Origin: Chelatococcus asaccharovorans
GTDB taxonomy: Bacteria; Pseudomonadota; Alphaproteobacteria; Rhizobiales; Beijerinckiaceae
DNA length: 64,000 nucleotides
Assembly (NCBI RefSeq): GCF_003201475.1
Contig: NZ_QJJK01000012.1
Location: 186,001-250,000, forward strand
Reading direction: 5' to 3'
The notes below the pieces were generated by a model, which was given only the letters and a program-made list of their open reading frames with translations, was not told where the DNA came from and made no database searches. The translations under genes and the position numbers were made by a program. Shown piece after piece: positions 8,817 to 18,434 of this stretch (position 1 is the first letter of the stretch; each line of letters begins with the position of its first letter).

Positions 8817-11126
8817 ATGGCGACGCGATACACCGCCAGCCACTGGGGGCTCTATGAGGTCGGGCGGAAGGCCGATGGCTTCCCGAAGCTCATGCCCTTC
8901 AGCGGGGATCCCGACCCCTCGCCCATCGGCCTCGACCAGTTGGAGAGCGATGTCGCACGGCTGCGCGTCGCCCGGCCGGCCGTCCGCCAGTCCTGGCTGG
9001 AGCACGGGCCCGGCTCCCATCCGGAGCAACGCGGCCGTGAACCCTTCGTCGAGGTCTCGTGGGAGGACGCCCTTGCGCTTGTCGCCGCAGAGCTCACGCG
9101 CGTGCGGGCGACCTATGGCAATGAGGCCATTTTCGGCGGGTCCTATGGCTGGTCGAGCGCCGGCCGCTTCCACCACGCGCAAAGCCAGGTGCATCGCTTC
9201 CTCAACATGGTCGGGGGTTATGTCCGCCATGTCGACACCTATAGCCTCGCCGCCGGCCGGGTGATCATGCCGCATGTCGTCGGGCCGATCGACGACCTCC
9301 ACGCTGAACATACGTCCTGGGATGTCCTGGCGGAGCACACGCGGCTCCTCGTCTCCTTCGGCGGGGTGCCCTTGAAGAACTCCCGCGTCTCGCCGGGCGG
9401 CGCCGGGCGCCACCGCGTCAAGGAGGCGCTGGCGCAAATGGCAGCAAGCGGCACCCGCTTCATCAATATAAGCCCGCTGCGCGAGAACCTCGTCACCGAC
9501 GGTGACGTCGAGTGGATCCCGATCCGGCCCAACACCGACACATCCGTCATGCTCGCGCTCGCCCATGAACTGTTCAAGACCGGGCACGCGGACGATGCGT
9601 TCCTCGAGCGCTGCTGCGTGGGTGGCGAGGCCTTCCGCGATTATGTGCTCGGATTGTCCGACGGCCAGCCGAAGACGCCGGCCTGGGCCGCAGAGATTTC
9701 CGGGGTGCCGGCCGCAAGGATCATCGACCTTGCCCAGGAGATGGCCGGAACACGCACGCTCCTCAATGTCGCCTGGTCCCTCCAGCGCGCCGAGCACGGC
9801 GAACAGCCGTTCTGGGCGATCGTGGCGCTGGCCTGCGTCCTCGGTCAGGTCGGATTGCCGGGGGGCGGCTTCGGCCTCGGCTATGGCGCAATGAATGCCA
9901 TCGGCAGCCCGCATCCACGGCTCAAGGGGCCGTCCCTGCCGCAGGGCAGGAATCCGGTGACGACGTTCATTCCGGTCGCCCGCATTGCCGACATGCTTCT
10001 CAACCCCGGCGGCCGTTTCACCTATGAAGGGAAGACGCACCGCTATCCGGACATCCGCCTCATCTACTGGGCCGGCGGCAATCCCTATCATCACCATCAG
10101 GATCTCGCGCGCCTCAGGCGCGCCTGGGCGAAGCCCGACACCATCATTGTCCATGAACAGTTCTGGAACGCGCATGCGCGCATGGCGGATATCGTGCTGC
10201 CGGCGACACTGGCCGCCGAACGCAACGACATCGCCTTTGCCACGCGCGAAGGCATGCTGGTGGCGATGCACCAGGCGGCCCCGGCCCATGCGGAGGCGCG
10301 CGACGACTTTGCGATCTTCAGCGATCTTGCCGACCGCCTAGGCGTCGGCGCGGCCTTCACCGAGGGGCTTGATGAGCGGGCATGGCTCGCGCGGCTTTAC
10401 GCGACCTTCGTGGCCAGCGCTGCGGCCAACGGCATCGCTGTTCCCGACTTCCCGGAATTCTGGGAACGCGGCGTCGTCGACCTCGCCCCGCATGACGAGC
10501 CGGTCGTGTTTCTCGATCAATTCCGCAGTGATCCCGTGGCCCATCCCCGGCCAACGCCGTCGGGGCGCATCGAGCTCTTCTCCACGACGGTCGCCGATGC
10601 CCAGGCTGCCGACTGCCCCGGCCATCCCGCCTGGCTGCCTCCCACCGAGTGGCTTGGCGCGCCGACGGCGGAGCGCTGGCCGATCCATCTGGTGTCGGAC
10701 CAGCCGGCAAGGCGGCTGCACAGCCAGCTCGACCATGCGCCCTGGAGCCTCGCCGGCAAGAGCGGTGGCCGCGAGGTCGTTCTGGTCAATACCGCTGACG
10801 CGGCCGCAAGGGGCATCGCCGACGGCGATGTGGTCGACATTGTCAACGGCCGAGGCACCGTCCAGGCGGTGGCCGCGGTCAGCGACGACATCGTGGCCGG
10901 CGCCGCTCGCCTTGCCACGGGAGCCTGGATCGACCCGGCCGAAGACGCCGATGCGCATGGCAATCCCAATGTCCTGACCGCCGATCGGCCGGCCTCCAGC
11001 TTCTCGCAAGGCTGTGCCGCCTTGAGCTGTCTCGTCGAAATCCGCCGGTGCGCGGCGCCTCTGCCGCCGACAGCGCACAAACTCCCGCCTCTCATTCACA
11101 GAAACAGCATCCGCAACGCGAGCTGA
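8817..11126 (+). CDS. BisC/TorA-type molybdopterin oxidoreductase
   Basis: A 769-residue bis-MGD molybdenum enzyme of the DMSO reductase superfamily, closest in layout to biotin sulfoxide, methionine sulfoxide or TMAO reductases. There is no N-terminal CxxC iron-sulfur motif, and the molybdenum-ligand Ser is visible in YGWSSAGR (about residues 103-110), matching the YGWKSPGR of DorA/TorA. The C-terminal molydopterin dinucleotide-binding domain (RLHSQLDHA, HGNPNVLT) is complete. No signal peptide is seen, so it is probably cytoplasmic like BisC. In this operon it may reduce an S- or N-oxide, or run a hydroxylation; the reaction is inferred only. Confidence 0.88.
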   Translation: MATRYTASHWGLYEVGRKADGFPKLMPFSGDPDPSPIGLDQLESDVARLRVARPAVRQSWLEHGPGSHPEQRGREPFVEVSWEDALALVAAELTRVRATYGNEAIFGGSYGWSSAGRFHHAQSQVHRFLNMVGGYVRHVDTYSLAAGRVIMPHVVGPIDDLHAEHTSWDVLAEHTRLLVSFGGVPLKNSRVSPGGAGRHRVKEALAQMAASGTRFINISPLRENLVTDGDVEWIPIRPNTDTSVMLALAHELFKTGHADDAFLERCCVGGEAFRDYVLGLSDGQPKTPAWAAEISGVPAARIIDLAQEMAGTRTLLNVAWSLQRAEHGEQPFWAIVALACVLGQVGLPGGGFGLGYGAMNAIGSPHPRLKGPSLPQGRNPVTTFIPVARIADMLLNPGGRFTYEGKTHRYPDIRLIYWAGGNPYHHHQDLARLRRAWAKPDTIIVHEQFWNAHARMADIVLPATLAAERNDIAFATREGMLVAMHQAAPAHAEARDDFAIFSDLADRLGVGAAFTEGLDERAWLARLYATFVASAAANGIAVPDFPEFWERGVVDLAPHDEPVVFLDQFRSDPVAHPRPTPSGRIELFSTTVADAQAADCPGHPAWLPPTEWLGAPTAERWPIHLVSDQPARRLHSQLDHAPWSLAGKSGGREVVLVNTADAAARGIADGDVVDIVNGRGTVQAVAAVSDDIVAGAARLATGAWIDPAEDADAHGNPNVLTADRPASSFSQGCAALSCLVEIRRCAAPLPPTAHKLPPLIHRNSIRNAS

Positions 11127-11144
11127 CCCCTAGAGGAAACGTCG

Positions 11145-12881
11145 ATGAGTGCCCCAACCACCCCTCACCTGCCCGAGAAATCGGAACTGCCGAGCCGCCA
11201 CGTCACGCTCGGCGTCGAACGGGCCCCGCATCGTTCCTTTTACTACGCGATGGGCCTCGGCCCGGACGAAGTCGCCAAGCCCTTCGTCGGGGTCGTGAGC
11301 TGCTGGAACGAGGCAGCGCCATGCAACATCGCGCTCGATCGGCAGGCGGCCGCCGTCAAGGCCGGCGTCGCGGAATGCGGCGGCCTGCCACGCGAATTCT
11401 GCACCATCACCGTCACGGACAGCCTCGCCATGGGCCATGAGGGCATGAAGTCGTCCCTTGTCAGCCGGGAAGTCATCGCCGATTCCGTGGAAGTGTTCAT
11501 CCGCGGCCATTCCTATGACGCGCTCGTCTGCGTGGGCAGTTGCGACAAATCCTTGCCCGGCATGATGATGGCCATGCTGCGGCTCAACATCCCCGCCTTG
11601 TTCCTCTATGGCGGCTCGATCCTTCCGGGGCGCTATCGCGGCCATGACGTCACCGTCCAGGATGTCTTCGAGGCGGTCGGCGCGCGCCAGGCCGGCACGA
11701 TGACCGACGAGGAACTGCACGAGCTCGAATGCGTGGCCTGCCCCTCGGCGGGCACCTGCGGCGGGCAATATACCGCCAACACCATGGCCTGCGTCTCGGA
11801 AGCGCTCGGTCTCGCCCTGCCCGGCTCGGCCTCGCCGCCGGCGGTCTACGAGAGCCGCGACCGGGTCGCCCGCCAGAGTGGCCGCTCGGTGATGGACCTC
11901 CTCTCGAACCGCGTCCGGCCCCGCGATATCGTCACGCGGAAGGCGCTCGAGAATGCCGCCCGCGTCGTCGCCGCCTCCGGGGGTTCGACCAACGCTGTGC
12001 TGCATCTCCCCGCCATCGCCAACGAGGCCGGCGTCGACTTCACCCTCGATGACATCGGCCACATATTCGCGACGACCCCCTATCTCACCAGCCTGAAGCC
12101 CGGCGGCAAATATGTCGCCAAGGACCTCTATGACGTCGGCGGCGTGCCGGTGATCATGAAGGCTCTGCTCGACGCCGGGCTCCTGCACGGGGATTGCATC
12201 ACCGTTTCGGGCAAGACCGTTGCGGAGAACCTCGCCGATACGCGCGTACCGACCGGACAGGATGTGGTGAAACCCGTCGCGGAAGCCTATTCCCCGACCG
12301 GCGGTCTCGTTGTTCTCCGGGGCAATCTTGCGCCCGAAGGTGCCATCGTGAAGGTTGCCGGCCTCGCGACCTCCGTCTTCAAGGGGACGGCGCGCTGCTT
12401 CGACTCGGAGGAAGAATGCTTCGCGGCCGTCCAAAACCGCGCCTACAAGGACGGCGATGTCCTGGTCATCCGCTATGAGGGTCCGCGTGGCGGCCCCGGC
12501 ATGCGCGAGATGCTGTCGACGACGGCAGCGCTCGCCGGCCAGAATGTCGGCAGCCGCGTCGCCCTCATCACCGATGGGCGCTTTTCCGGCGCGACGCGCG
12601 GCATCAGCGTCGGTCACATCTCACCCGAAGCCGCCGTCGGCGGCCCAATCGCGCTCATCCGCGACGGCGATACCATCGTCATCGACGGCGAGAATGGCCG
12701 CCTCGACGTGGAGATATCCGACGAGGAACTGGCCGCGCGGCACAAGGCATGGACACCGCGCAAGACGCGCTATGGCAGCGGCGCACTCTGGCGTTTCGCC
12801 CAGTTGGCGAGTTCGGCCGCGACCGGCGCCGTGACGCACCCCGGCGCGAAAGGCGAAGTCTTCGACTATTCCGATATATAA
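11145..12881 (+). CDS. IlvD/Edd-family dehydratase
   Basis: A 578-residue iron-sulfur dehydratase of the dihydroxy-acid/6-phosphogluconate dehydratase family. The three cluster cysteines are recognisable: [19 protein letters not shown] and [15 protein letters not shown]. The C-terminal [10 protein letters not shown] carries the conserved catalytic Ser region. Family members dehydrate 2,3-dihydroxy acids, either in branched-chain amino acid synthesis or in sugar-acid catabolism (arabinonate, xylonate and similar). Its place at the end of a catabolic operon with SDR and Gfo/Idh enzymes favours the catabolic role. It is followed by a clear terminator. Function beyond the family is inference. Confidence 0.92.
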   Translation: MSAPTTPHLPEKSELPSRHVTLGVERAPHRSFYYAMGLGPDEVAKPFVGVVSCWNEAAPCNIALDRQAAAVKAGVAECGGLPREFCTITVTDSLAMGHEGMKSSLVSREVIADSVEVFIRGHSYDALVCVGSCDKSLPGMMMAMLRLNIPALFLYGGSILPGRYRGHDVTVQDVFEAVGARQAGTMTDEELHELECVACPSAGTCGGQYTANTMACVSEALGLALPGSASPPAVYESRDRVARQSGRSVMDLLSNRVRPRDIVTRKALENAARVVAASGGSTNAVLHLPAIANEAGVDFTLDDIGHIFATTPYLTSLKPGGKYVAKDLYDVGGVPVIMKALLDAGLLHGDCITVSGKTVAENLADTRVPTGQDVVKPVAEAYSPTGGLVVLRGNLAPEGAIVKVAGLATSVFKGTARCFDSEEECFAAVQNRAYKDGDVLVIRYEGPRGGPGMREMLSTTAALAGQNVGSRVALITDGRFSGATRGISVGHISPEAAVGGPIALIRDGDTIVIDGENGRLDVEISDEELAARHKAWTPRKTRYGSGALWRFAQLASSAATGAVTHPGAKGEVFDYSDI

Positions 12882-12944
12882 GGACGGAGAGCATCTCGAT
12901 AGATCAACGTCCTCCATTCGCCTGATAGGCACAGGTGTTGAACG

Positions 12945-12975
12945 GGCCCTGCCGATTGATCCGGCAGGGCCTTTT
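12945..12975 (+). terminator. Rho-independent terminator after the IlvD/Edd gene
   Basis: A perfect 10-base stem, GGCCCTGCCG pairing with CGGCAGGGCC, with a 7-base loop and a following TTTT run. It lies about 65 bases past the dehydratase stop and before the kdp promoter region, so it separates the catabolic operon from kdp. Confidence 0.88.
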
Positions 12976-12997
12976 CTGTTTCGCTGGCGCCGATTTC

Positions 12998-13016
12998 TTT
13001 ATAAGATTTTTATGTC
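12998..13016 (+). promoter_or_regulatory. Candidate KdpE-binding site
   Basis: A T-rich pair of half-sites, TTTATA then TTTTTATG, followed by CTCCCCGCC. It resembles the E. coli kdpFABC KdpE target (TTTATAC, T-tract, ACACCCCGCC, recalled from memory). It is the only AT-rich stretch in the gap ahead of the kdp genes, and lies about 160 bases before the first small kdp ORF. Confidence 0.45.
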
Positions 13017-13173
13017 TCCCCGCCGTGGCGGCTCTCGAACCTTTATGGCCTTTGGTGCCATATCTCCGCCGAAACCACGATGGCATGGACAATGTCATCG
13101 CGGAGACCGCGCGGCGCGGGATCTCGGGGTGAGAGTTCTAACCCTGCCCACGCCGGGCATATGGAGCCAACAT
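13015..13173 (+). promoter_or_regulatory. Possible structured leader of the kdp transcript
   Basis: About 160 non-coding bases between the KdpE-like box and the first kdp small ORF hold several short hairpins. These are CCGCC/GGCGG at 13020-13031, TATGGC/GCCATA at 13044-13062, GATGnCAT/ATGnCATC at about 13079-13099, a GAGAnCGCG/CGCGnnnTCTC structure right after it, and TGCCC/GGGCA at 13145-13159 just before the ribosome site. I recognise no known riboswitch. GC-rich DNA folds easily, so this is only a candidate. Confidence 0.35.
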
Positions 13174-13254
13174 ATGGATGTCGTCTTCATCGGACTGGCC
13201 GCCTTTTTCTTCCTGCTCGCATCCTCCTATGTTTGGATCTGCGACGTGCTTTAG
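13174..13254 (+). CDS. 26-residue kdp-associated membrane peptide
   Basis: A tiny ORF starting MDVVFIGLAAFFFLLASS and ending in VWICDVL. It is one transmembrane helix with an acidic start. A GGAG ribosome site lies 8 bases upstream, and the stop is 12 bases before the kdpF start, which is operon spacing. Similar short ORFs precede kdpF in some Rhizobiales kdp operons, as far as I recall. It is distinct from KdpF. It may be a second KdpF-like subunit that stabilises the complex, but no function is established. Confidence 0.68.
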   Translation: MDVVFIGLAAFFFLLASSYVWICDVL

Positions 13255-13266
13255 CGAGTTCGCAAC

Positions 13267-13356
13267 ATGATTCTGGAATACACCTTGGGCGGACTGGTGG
13301 CGCTTTTCCTCTCTGCCTATCTGACTTACGCCCTCGTGCGCCCCGAGCGATTTTAA
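13267..13356 (+). CDS. kdpF: KdpF, small subunit of the potassium-transporting ATPase
   Basis: A 29-residue peptide, MILEYTLGGLVALFLSAYLT followed by YALVRPERF. It matches KdpF in length, single transmembrane helix and the C-terminal LxRPERF ending that is characteristic of the family. KdpF stabilises the KdpFABC complex in the inner membrane. It precedes kdpA, although 336 bases that include a repeat element separate the two, which is unusual because kdpF normally abuts kdpA. Confidence 0.92.
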   Translation: MILEYTLGGLVALFLSAYLTYALVRPERF

Positions 13357-13430
13357 TGTCCGCCTCGGTTTCAGGGCGACGCAATCCTGCTTGCTGTCAT
13401 CCCTCGGCGCGGGCCGCGCGCGTGCGCCTG

Positions 13431-13530
13431 GAGCATTTTCGAGCGAAGTGGATACCGGTTCGCGTGAAGGAAATGCCGGAAACCATGATTGAGAGCGTTC
13501 CCGGTGAACCGGCGTTCACCGAGAAGGCTC
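13431..13530. repeat. Intergenic palindromic repeat, copy 3, inside the kdp operon
   Basis: A diverged copy of the composite repeat. Block one is GAGCATTTTCGAGCGAAG, and block two is degenerate (GAGAGCGTTCCCGGTGAACC). It accounts for much of the 336-base gap between kdpF (ends 13356) and kdpA (starts 13693). The rest of that gap holds no convincing gene. The element sits within what is normally one transcript. Confidence 0.85.
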
Positions 13531-13692
13531 CAGAACAACCGCGGCTTGGATTGAAGCAGCCGATGCCATCCGAGCCGCTGAATTTGCGTGTCTATTTCTT
13601 GCGGGGCACATCCGCAGCCGGCAGACGTCCGCCGGGGGATGGCCGTGCACGTCGTCACGGCGTAGCGGGACAATCAATCGAAAGCGACCATC

Positions 13693-15396
13693 ATGACCCT
13701 CAACGGGTGGCTACAAATCGTCGTTTACTGCGGGATCGTCATCCTGCTCGTAAAGCCGCTCGGCGGCTATATGACCCGCGTCTTCAATGGTGAGCGCACC
13801 TGGCTGAGCGTGGCCTTCGGCCCGTTTGAACGCATCCTCTATCGCGTCGCCGGGACGAGCGACAAAGACGAACACCATTGGACGACCTATACGGCCGCGC
13901 TCCTCGTTTTCAATGCGGCCGGATTGATTGTTCTATACTTTATCCAGCGTTGGCAGGGCGAACTGCCATTCAATCCCGCAGGAATGCCGGGGGTTGCTCC
14001 CGATCTCGCCTTCAATACGGCCGCGAGTTTCGTCACCAATACCAATTGGCAATCTTATAGCGGTGAGACCACGCTGTCCTATCTGACACAGATGATGGGG
14101 CTGACCGTCCAGAATTTCGTGTCTGCTGCCACGGGCATCGCCATTTCTATCGCCCTTGTACGGGCATTCGCGCGGAAATCCGTCAAAACACTCGGCAATT
14201 TCTGGGTCGACCTGACGCGTTCTATTCTTTACATCCTGCTGCCGATCTGTGTCGTCGGAACACTGATACTGGTGTGGCAAGGCATTCCGCAGAACCTCTC
14301 GGCCTACACGGTCGCGACGACGCTCGAAGGCGCCCAGCAAACCATCGCGCAGGGTCCTGTCGCCTCGCAGATGATGATCAAGCATCTCGGCACCAACGGC
14401 GGCGGCTTCTTCAATGTCAATGCAGCCCATCCCTTCGAGAACCCATCCGCGCTGACGAACCTCATCCATATGGTCTCGATCTTCGCGATCGGCGCGGCGC
14501 TGACCAACGTGTTCGGCCGCATGGTCGGCGACCAGCGGCAGGGCTGGGCGATCTTCGCCGCCATGGGCGTGCTCTTCATCGCCGGCGTCGCGGTCTGCTA
14601 TTGGGCTGAAGCCGCGGGCAATCCTCTCGTGCATGCGCTCGGTATCGAAGGCGGCAACATGGAGGGCAAGGAAACGCGCTTTGGCATCGCCGTGTCGGCG
14701 CTGTTCGCGGTGATCACCACTGCCGCCTCCTGCGGCGCGGTCATCGCCATGCATGACAGCTTCATGGCGCTCGGCGGCATGGTACCCCTCGTCAACATGA
14801 TGCTGGGTGAAGTCATCGTCGGCGGCGTGGGCGCCGGGCTCTACGGCATTCTTCTGTTCGTCGTCGTCGCCATCTTCGTAGCCGGCCTCATGGTTGGCCG
14901 GACACCGGAATATCTCGGCAAGAAGATCGAGGCGAAGGAGGTCAAGATGGCGATGCTTGCCCTGCTGATCCTCCCGCTCGTCATGCTGGGCTTCGCGGCA
15001 TTCGCGGTTGTCCTCCCGGCGGGCGTGGCCGGCATCGCCAATCCCGGTCCGCACGGCTTTTCGGAAATCCTCTATGCCTATGTGTCGGCGGCGGCGAACA
15101 ACGGCTCGGCCTTCGGCGGCCTGACCGCCAACACGCCCTGGTACACGGTCAGCCTCGGTATCGCGATGTTGCTCGGACGCTTCTTCATGATCGTGCCGGT
15201 CATGGCAATGGCGGGATCGCTCGTGACGAAGAAGGCGGTGCCGGCCTCGGCTGGAACCTTCCCGACCCATGGTCTCCTGTTCGTCGGTCTCCTGCTCGGC
15301 GTCATCCTGATCATGGGCGGCCTGGAGTTCTTCCCGGCGCTGGCGCTCGGGCCGATCGTCGAACATCTCGCCATGCTCGGCGGAAAGACATTCTGA
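13693..15396 (+). CDS. kdpA: KdpA, potassium-binding translocating subunit
   Basis: A 567-residue polytopic inner-membrane protein, full length for KdpA. It forms the potassium-selective pore of the KdpFABC ATPase, related to the SKT channel family with four pore loops. The strongly conserved segments [29 protein letters not shown] and [17 protein letters not shown] correspond to selectivity-filter and loop regions. Its stop overlaps the start of a 37-residue ORF (TGATG), which then leads into kdpB. Confidence 0.98.
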   Translation: MTLNGWLQIVVYCGIVILLVKPLGGYMTRVFNGERTWLSVAFGPFERILYRVAGTSDKDEHHWTTYTAALLVFNAAGLIVLYFIQRWQGELPFNPAGMPGVAPDLAFNTAASFVTNTNWQSYSGETTLSYLTQMMGLTVQNFVSAATGIAISIALVRAFARKSVKTLGNFWVDLTRSILYILLPICVVGTLILVWQGIPQNLSAYTVATTLEGAQQTIAQGPVASQMMIKHLGTNGGGFFNVNAAHPFENPSALTNLIHMVSIFAIGAALTNVFGRMVGDQRQGWAIFAAMGVLFIAGVAVCYWAEAAGNPLVHALGIEGGNMEGKETRFGIAVSALFAVITTAASCGAVIAMHDSFMALGGMVPLVNMMLGEVIVGGVGAGLYGILLFVVVAIFVAGLMVGRTPEYLGKKIEAKEVKMAMLALLILPLVMLGFAAFAVVLPAGVAGIANPGPHGFSEILYAYVSAAANNGSAFGGLTANTPWYTVSLGIAMLLGRFFMIVPVMAMAGSLVTKKAVPASAGTFPTHGLLFVGLLLGVILIMGGLEFFPALALGPIVEHLAMLGGKTF

Positions 15397-15509
15397 TGAC
15401 AGCCGATCGCCATCCGCGCGCCTCGAGCATCATCCTCGCGATGGTGCTCGTCACGCTCGCGGTCGTATGCCTGATCGCTATGCTCGCCGCCCTTCTGGCC
15501 GCTGCATGA
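15396..15509 (+). CDS. 37-residue single-helix ORF between kdpA and kdpB
   Basis: A short ORF beginning [20 protein letters not shown] and continuing as a hydrophobic, Ala/Leu-rich helix to its TGA at 15507. The ATG shares its A with the kdpA stop, the usual signature of translational coupling, and kdpB begins 40 bases later. The predicted product is a small membrane protein with a short, positively charged N-terminus. I know of no assigned function. It could be a further small Kdp subunit, or simply a coupling ORF that keeps ribosomes running towards kdpB. Confidence 0.5.
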   Translation: MTADRHPRASSIILAMVLVTLAVVCLIAMLAALLAAA

Positions 15510-15549
15510 TCCGCACCCCGCGGCGCAGGGCCATTCGCTGGAGCCTCCT

Positions 15550-17622
15550 ATGAGCCAGTCAAAATCCACGAGCCTGATCGATGCTCGTATCCTCGTTCCC
15601 GCCATCGGCGATGCCTTGCGCAAGCTCGACCCGCGCAGCCTCGCCCGCAACCCGGTCATGTTCGTCGTCGCGGTTGTCTCGGCGCTGACCACCGTCCTTC
15701 TGATCAGGGACGTGATGATCGGCGGGCGGGATATCGCCTTCTCCTTCCAGATCACGCTGTGGCTGTGGTTCACGGTGCTTTTCGCCAATTTCGCGGAGGC
15801 GGTCGCCGAAGGCCGCGGTAAGGCACAGGCGGATTCGCTACGTCGGACACGCAGCGAAACCCAGGCGAAGCTCCTGGTCGGCGAGAGCCGTGCCGACTAC
15901 AAGATCGTGCCGGGCACGAGCCTGAAGGTCGGCGATATCGTGCTGGTCGAGGCCGGCGAGATCATTCCCTCCGACGGCGAGGTCGTCGAGGGCGTCGCGT
16001 CGGTGAACGAAGCCGCCATCACGGGCGAATCCGCACCGGTCATTCGCGAGTCCGGTGGCGACCGCTCGGCGGTGACCGGCGGCACGCAGGTTCTGTCGGA
16101 CTGGATCCGCGTGCGCATCACGGCGGCCGCGGGCTCCACCTTCATCGACCGGATGATCGCCCTCGTCGAGGGCGCCGAGCGTCAGAAGACGCCGAACGAG
16201 ATCGCCCTCAACATCCTGCTCGCGGGCATGACACTGATCTTCGTCTTCGCGGTCGTGACCATCCCGAGCTTTGCCACTTATGCGGGCGGCTATATTCCGG
16301 TGATCGTCCTGGTCGCCCTGTTCGTTACGCTTATCCCGACCACGATCGGCGCGCTGCTTTCGGCCATCGGCATCGCGGGCATGGATCGACTGGTGCGCTT
16401 CAACGTCCTCGCCATGTCCGGCCGCGCCGTGGAGGCGGCCGGCGATGTCGATACGCTTCTGCTCGACAAGACCGGCACGATCACGCTTGGCAACCGTCAG
16501 GCCACCGAATTCCGTCCCTTGCGAGGTGTCAGCGAACAGGAGCTTGCCGATGCGGCGCAACTCGCCTCGCTGGCCGACGAGACACCGGAAGGGCGATCGA
16601 TCGTCGTCCTTGCCAAGGAGATGTATGCGATCCGCGCGCGTGACATGGCAGCCCTTCACGCCACCTTCGTGCCCTTCACCGCGCAAAGCCGCATGAGCGG
16701 CGTCGATCACGACGGCACGACGATCCGCAAGGGTGCGGTCGATGCGGTCCTCCGGCATGTCGAAGAGGCAACGGTCACAACCGGCCAGCCGCGCGCAAGC
16801 GCCGACAGCCTCCGTGAAATCCGCGTGATCGCCGACGAGATCGCGCGGGCGGGCGGCACGCCGCTGGCCGTTGTCAAGGACGGCCGGCTGCTTGGTGTCA
16901 TCCATCTCAAGGACATCGTCAAGGGCGGCATCCGCGAGCGTTTCGCCGAACTCCGGCGGATGGGCATCCGCACCGTGATGATCACGGGTGACAACCCGAT
17001 GACCGCCGCCGCCATTGCCGCGGAGGCCGGCGTCGACGATTTCCTGGCCCAGGCAACACCTGAGAACAAGCTCACCCTCATCCGCGAGGAGCAGGCCAAG
17101 GGCAAGCTCGTCGCGATGTGCGGCGACGGCACCAACGACGCGCCTGCGCTCGCCCAGGCGGACGTCGGGGTGGCCATGAACACCGGCACGGTGGCCGCGC
17201 GCGAAGCCGGCAATATGGTCGATCTCGATTCAGACCCGACAAAGCTCATCGAGATCGTCGAGATCGGCAAGCAGCTGCTGATGACCCGCGGCGCCCTGAC
17301 CACGTTCTCCATCGCCAATGACGTCGCGAAATATTTCGCGATCATCCCGGCGATGTTTCTCGCCTTTTATCCGCAACTCGGCGCGCTCAACATCATGGCC
17401 CTCGCGACGCCCCAGAGCGCCATCCTGTCCGCCATCATCTTCAACGCGCTCATCATCATCGCGCTGATCCCGCTGTCGCTGAAGGGCGTGACATATCGCG
17501 CGGTCGGCGCCGGCAGCCTCCTGTCCCGCAACCTCCTCGTCTACGGCCTCGGCGGCGTGATCGTTCCGTTCATCGGCATCAAGGCAATCGACCTCGTCAT
17601 TACCGGCCTCGGCCTCGTCTGA
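15550..17622 (+). CDS. kdpB: KdpB, P-type ATPase catalytic subunit
   Basis: A 690-residue P-type ATPase that hydrolyses ATP for potassium uptake. The phosphorylated Asp is D306 in DKTGT. The actuator loop TGES is at residues 158-161; in E. coli the Ser of this motif is phosphorylated to switch the pump off at high potassium. The hinge motif [20 protein letters not shown] is present. Length and motif order match canonical KdpB. It lies 12 bases before kdpC. Confidence 0.98.
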   Translation: MSQSKSTSLIDARILVPAIGDALRKLDPRSLARNPVMFVVAVVSALTTVLLIRDVMIGGRDIAFSFQITLWLWFTVLFANFAEAVAEGRGKAQADSLRRTRSETQAKLLVGESRADYKIVPGTSLKVGDIVLVEAGEIIPSDGEVVEGVASVNEAAITGESAPVIRESGGDRSAVTGGTQVLSDWIRVRITAAAGSTFIDRMIALVEGAERQKTPNEIALNILLAGMTLIFVFAVVTIPSFATYAGGYIPVIVLVALFVTLIPTTIGALLSAIGIAGMDRLVRFNVLAMSGRAVEAAGDVDTLLLDKTGTITLGNRQATEFRPLRGVSEQELADAAQLASLADETPEGRSIVVLAKEMYAIRARDMAALHATFVPFTAQSRMSGVDHDGTTIRKGAVDAVLRHVEEATVTTGQPRASADSLREIRVIADEIARAGGTPLAVVKDGRLLGVIHLKDIVKGGIRERFAELRRMGIRTVMITGDNPMTAAAIAAEAGVDDFLAQATPENKLTLIREEQAKGKLVAMCGDGTNDAPALAQADVGVAMNTGTVAAREAGNMVDLDSDPTKLIEIVEIGKQLLMTRGALTTFSIANDVAKYFAIIPAMFLAFYPQLGALNIMALATPQSAILSAIIFNALIIIALIPLSLKGVTYRAVGAGSLLSRNLLVYGLGGVIVPFIGIKAIDLVITGLGLV

Positions 17623-17633
17623 AGGGCAGTTCC

Positions 17634-18203
17634 ATGTTCAAGCAATTGCGCCCCGCGCTCGTCATGATCACCGCATTCACGGTGCTCACTGGCCTCATCT
17701 ATCCCCTTGGCATGACGGGTATCGCCCAGGCCCTATTCCCTGCTCAAGCCGACGGCAGTCTCATCGAACGCAACGGCCAGGTGGTGGGATCCGCCCTCAT
17801 CGGGCAATCCTTCACGAGCGATCGCTATTTCCACGGACGGCCTTCCGCGGCCGGTAACGGTTATGATGCGGCGAACTCGAGCGGCTCCAACCTCGGTCCG
17901 ACAAACGCCAAGCTGATTGACCGTGTCAAGACCGACGCGGACGCGCTGCGGGCAGAGAACCCCCAGGGCGAAATCCCCATGGACCTGGTGACGACCTCCG
18001 GCAGCGGTCTCGATCCCCATATCTCGCCCGAAGCGGCCTATTTCCAGGTGCCACGGGTCGCCAAGGCGCGGGCCATGGACGAAGCCACCGTCCGGGCTCT
18101 GATCGAGCGCCATGTCGAAGGTCGCCGCTTCGGATTCCTCGGCGAACCGGTCGTCAATGTGCTCGCGCTGAATCTAGACCTCGACGCCGCGATTGCGCGT
18201 TAA
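17634..18203 (+). CDS. kdpC: KdpC, potassium-transporting ATPase accessory subunit
   Basis: A 189-residue KdpC with one N-terminal transmembrane helix (about residues 9-30) and a periplasmic domain. Family motifs seen are GQxF ([17 protein letters not shown]), the SGSNLGPTN block and [14 protein letters not shown]. KdpC is thought to raise potassium affinity by contacting KdpA. The length is normal. The stop at 18203 is followed by a 228-base gap with a palindromic element before kdpD. Confidence 0.97.
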   Translation: MFKQLRPALVMITAFTVLTGLIYPLGMTGIAQALFPAQADGSLIERNGQVVGSALIGQSFTSDRYFHGRPSAAGNGYDAANSSGSNLGPTNAKLIDRVKTDADALRAENPQGEIPMDLVTTSGSGLDPHISPEAAYFQVPRVAKARAMDEATVRALIERHVEGRRFGFLGEPVVNVLALNLDLDAAIAR

Positions 18204-18249
18204 GATGCCGTGGAAGGCCCCCCGGGACGTATGCCCTTGGGACCACAGG

Positions 18250-18355
18250 TGTCATCCCCGGCGGGCTGCACAGCAGCCCGGGAAGGGGATCCAGAGATCA
18301 AACGTCGTCGTTCCATGGATCCCCTTCCCGGCGCTACGCGCCGCCGGGGATGACA
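18250..18355. repeat. Large intergenic inverted repeat between kdpC and kdpD
   Basis: The ends TGTCATCCCCGGC and GCCGGGGATGACA are perfect complements. Inside them GGAAGGGGATCCA is mirrored by TGGATCCCCTTCC, so most of the 106 bases can fold into one long hairpin. Elements with GTCATCCCGGC-like ends are widespread between genes in alphaproteobacteria. No poly-T follows. It is unrelated to the other repeat family here and may modulate kdpABC versus kdpDE expression. Confidence 0.88.
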
Positions 18356-18434
18356 CAAGCCGGGAACGGACATATGCCTCTGAATGCGAACCGGACATTA
18401 GGCTCTGATCGCCGCGAGGATTAAGCTGGACGTG

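Noticed and set aside
13397-13425. TGTCATCCCTCGGCGCGGG, similar to one end of the 18250 element
   Set aside because: Only one arm is present and no complementary partner was found; could be a decayed copy but the evidence is too thin.
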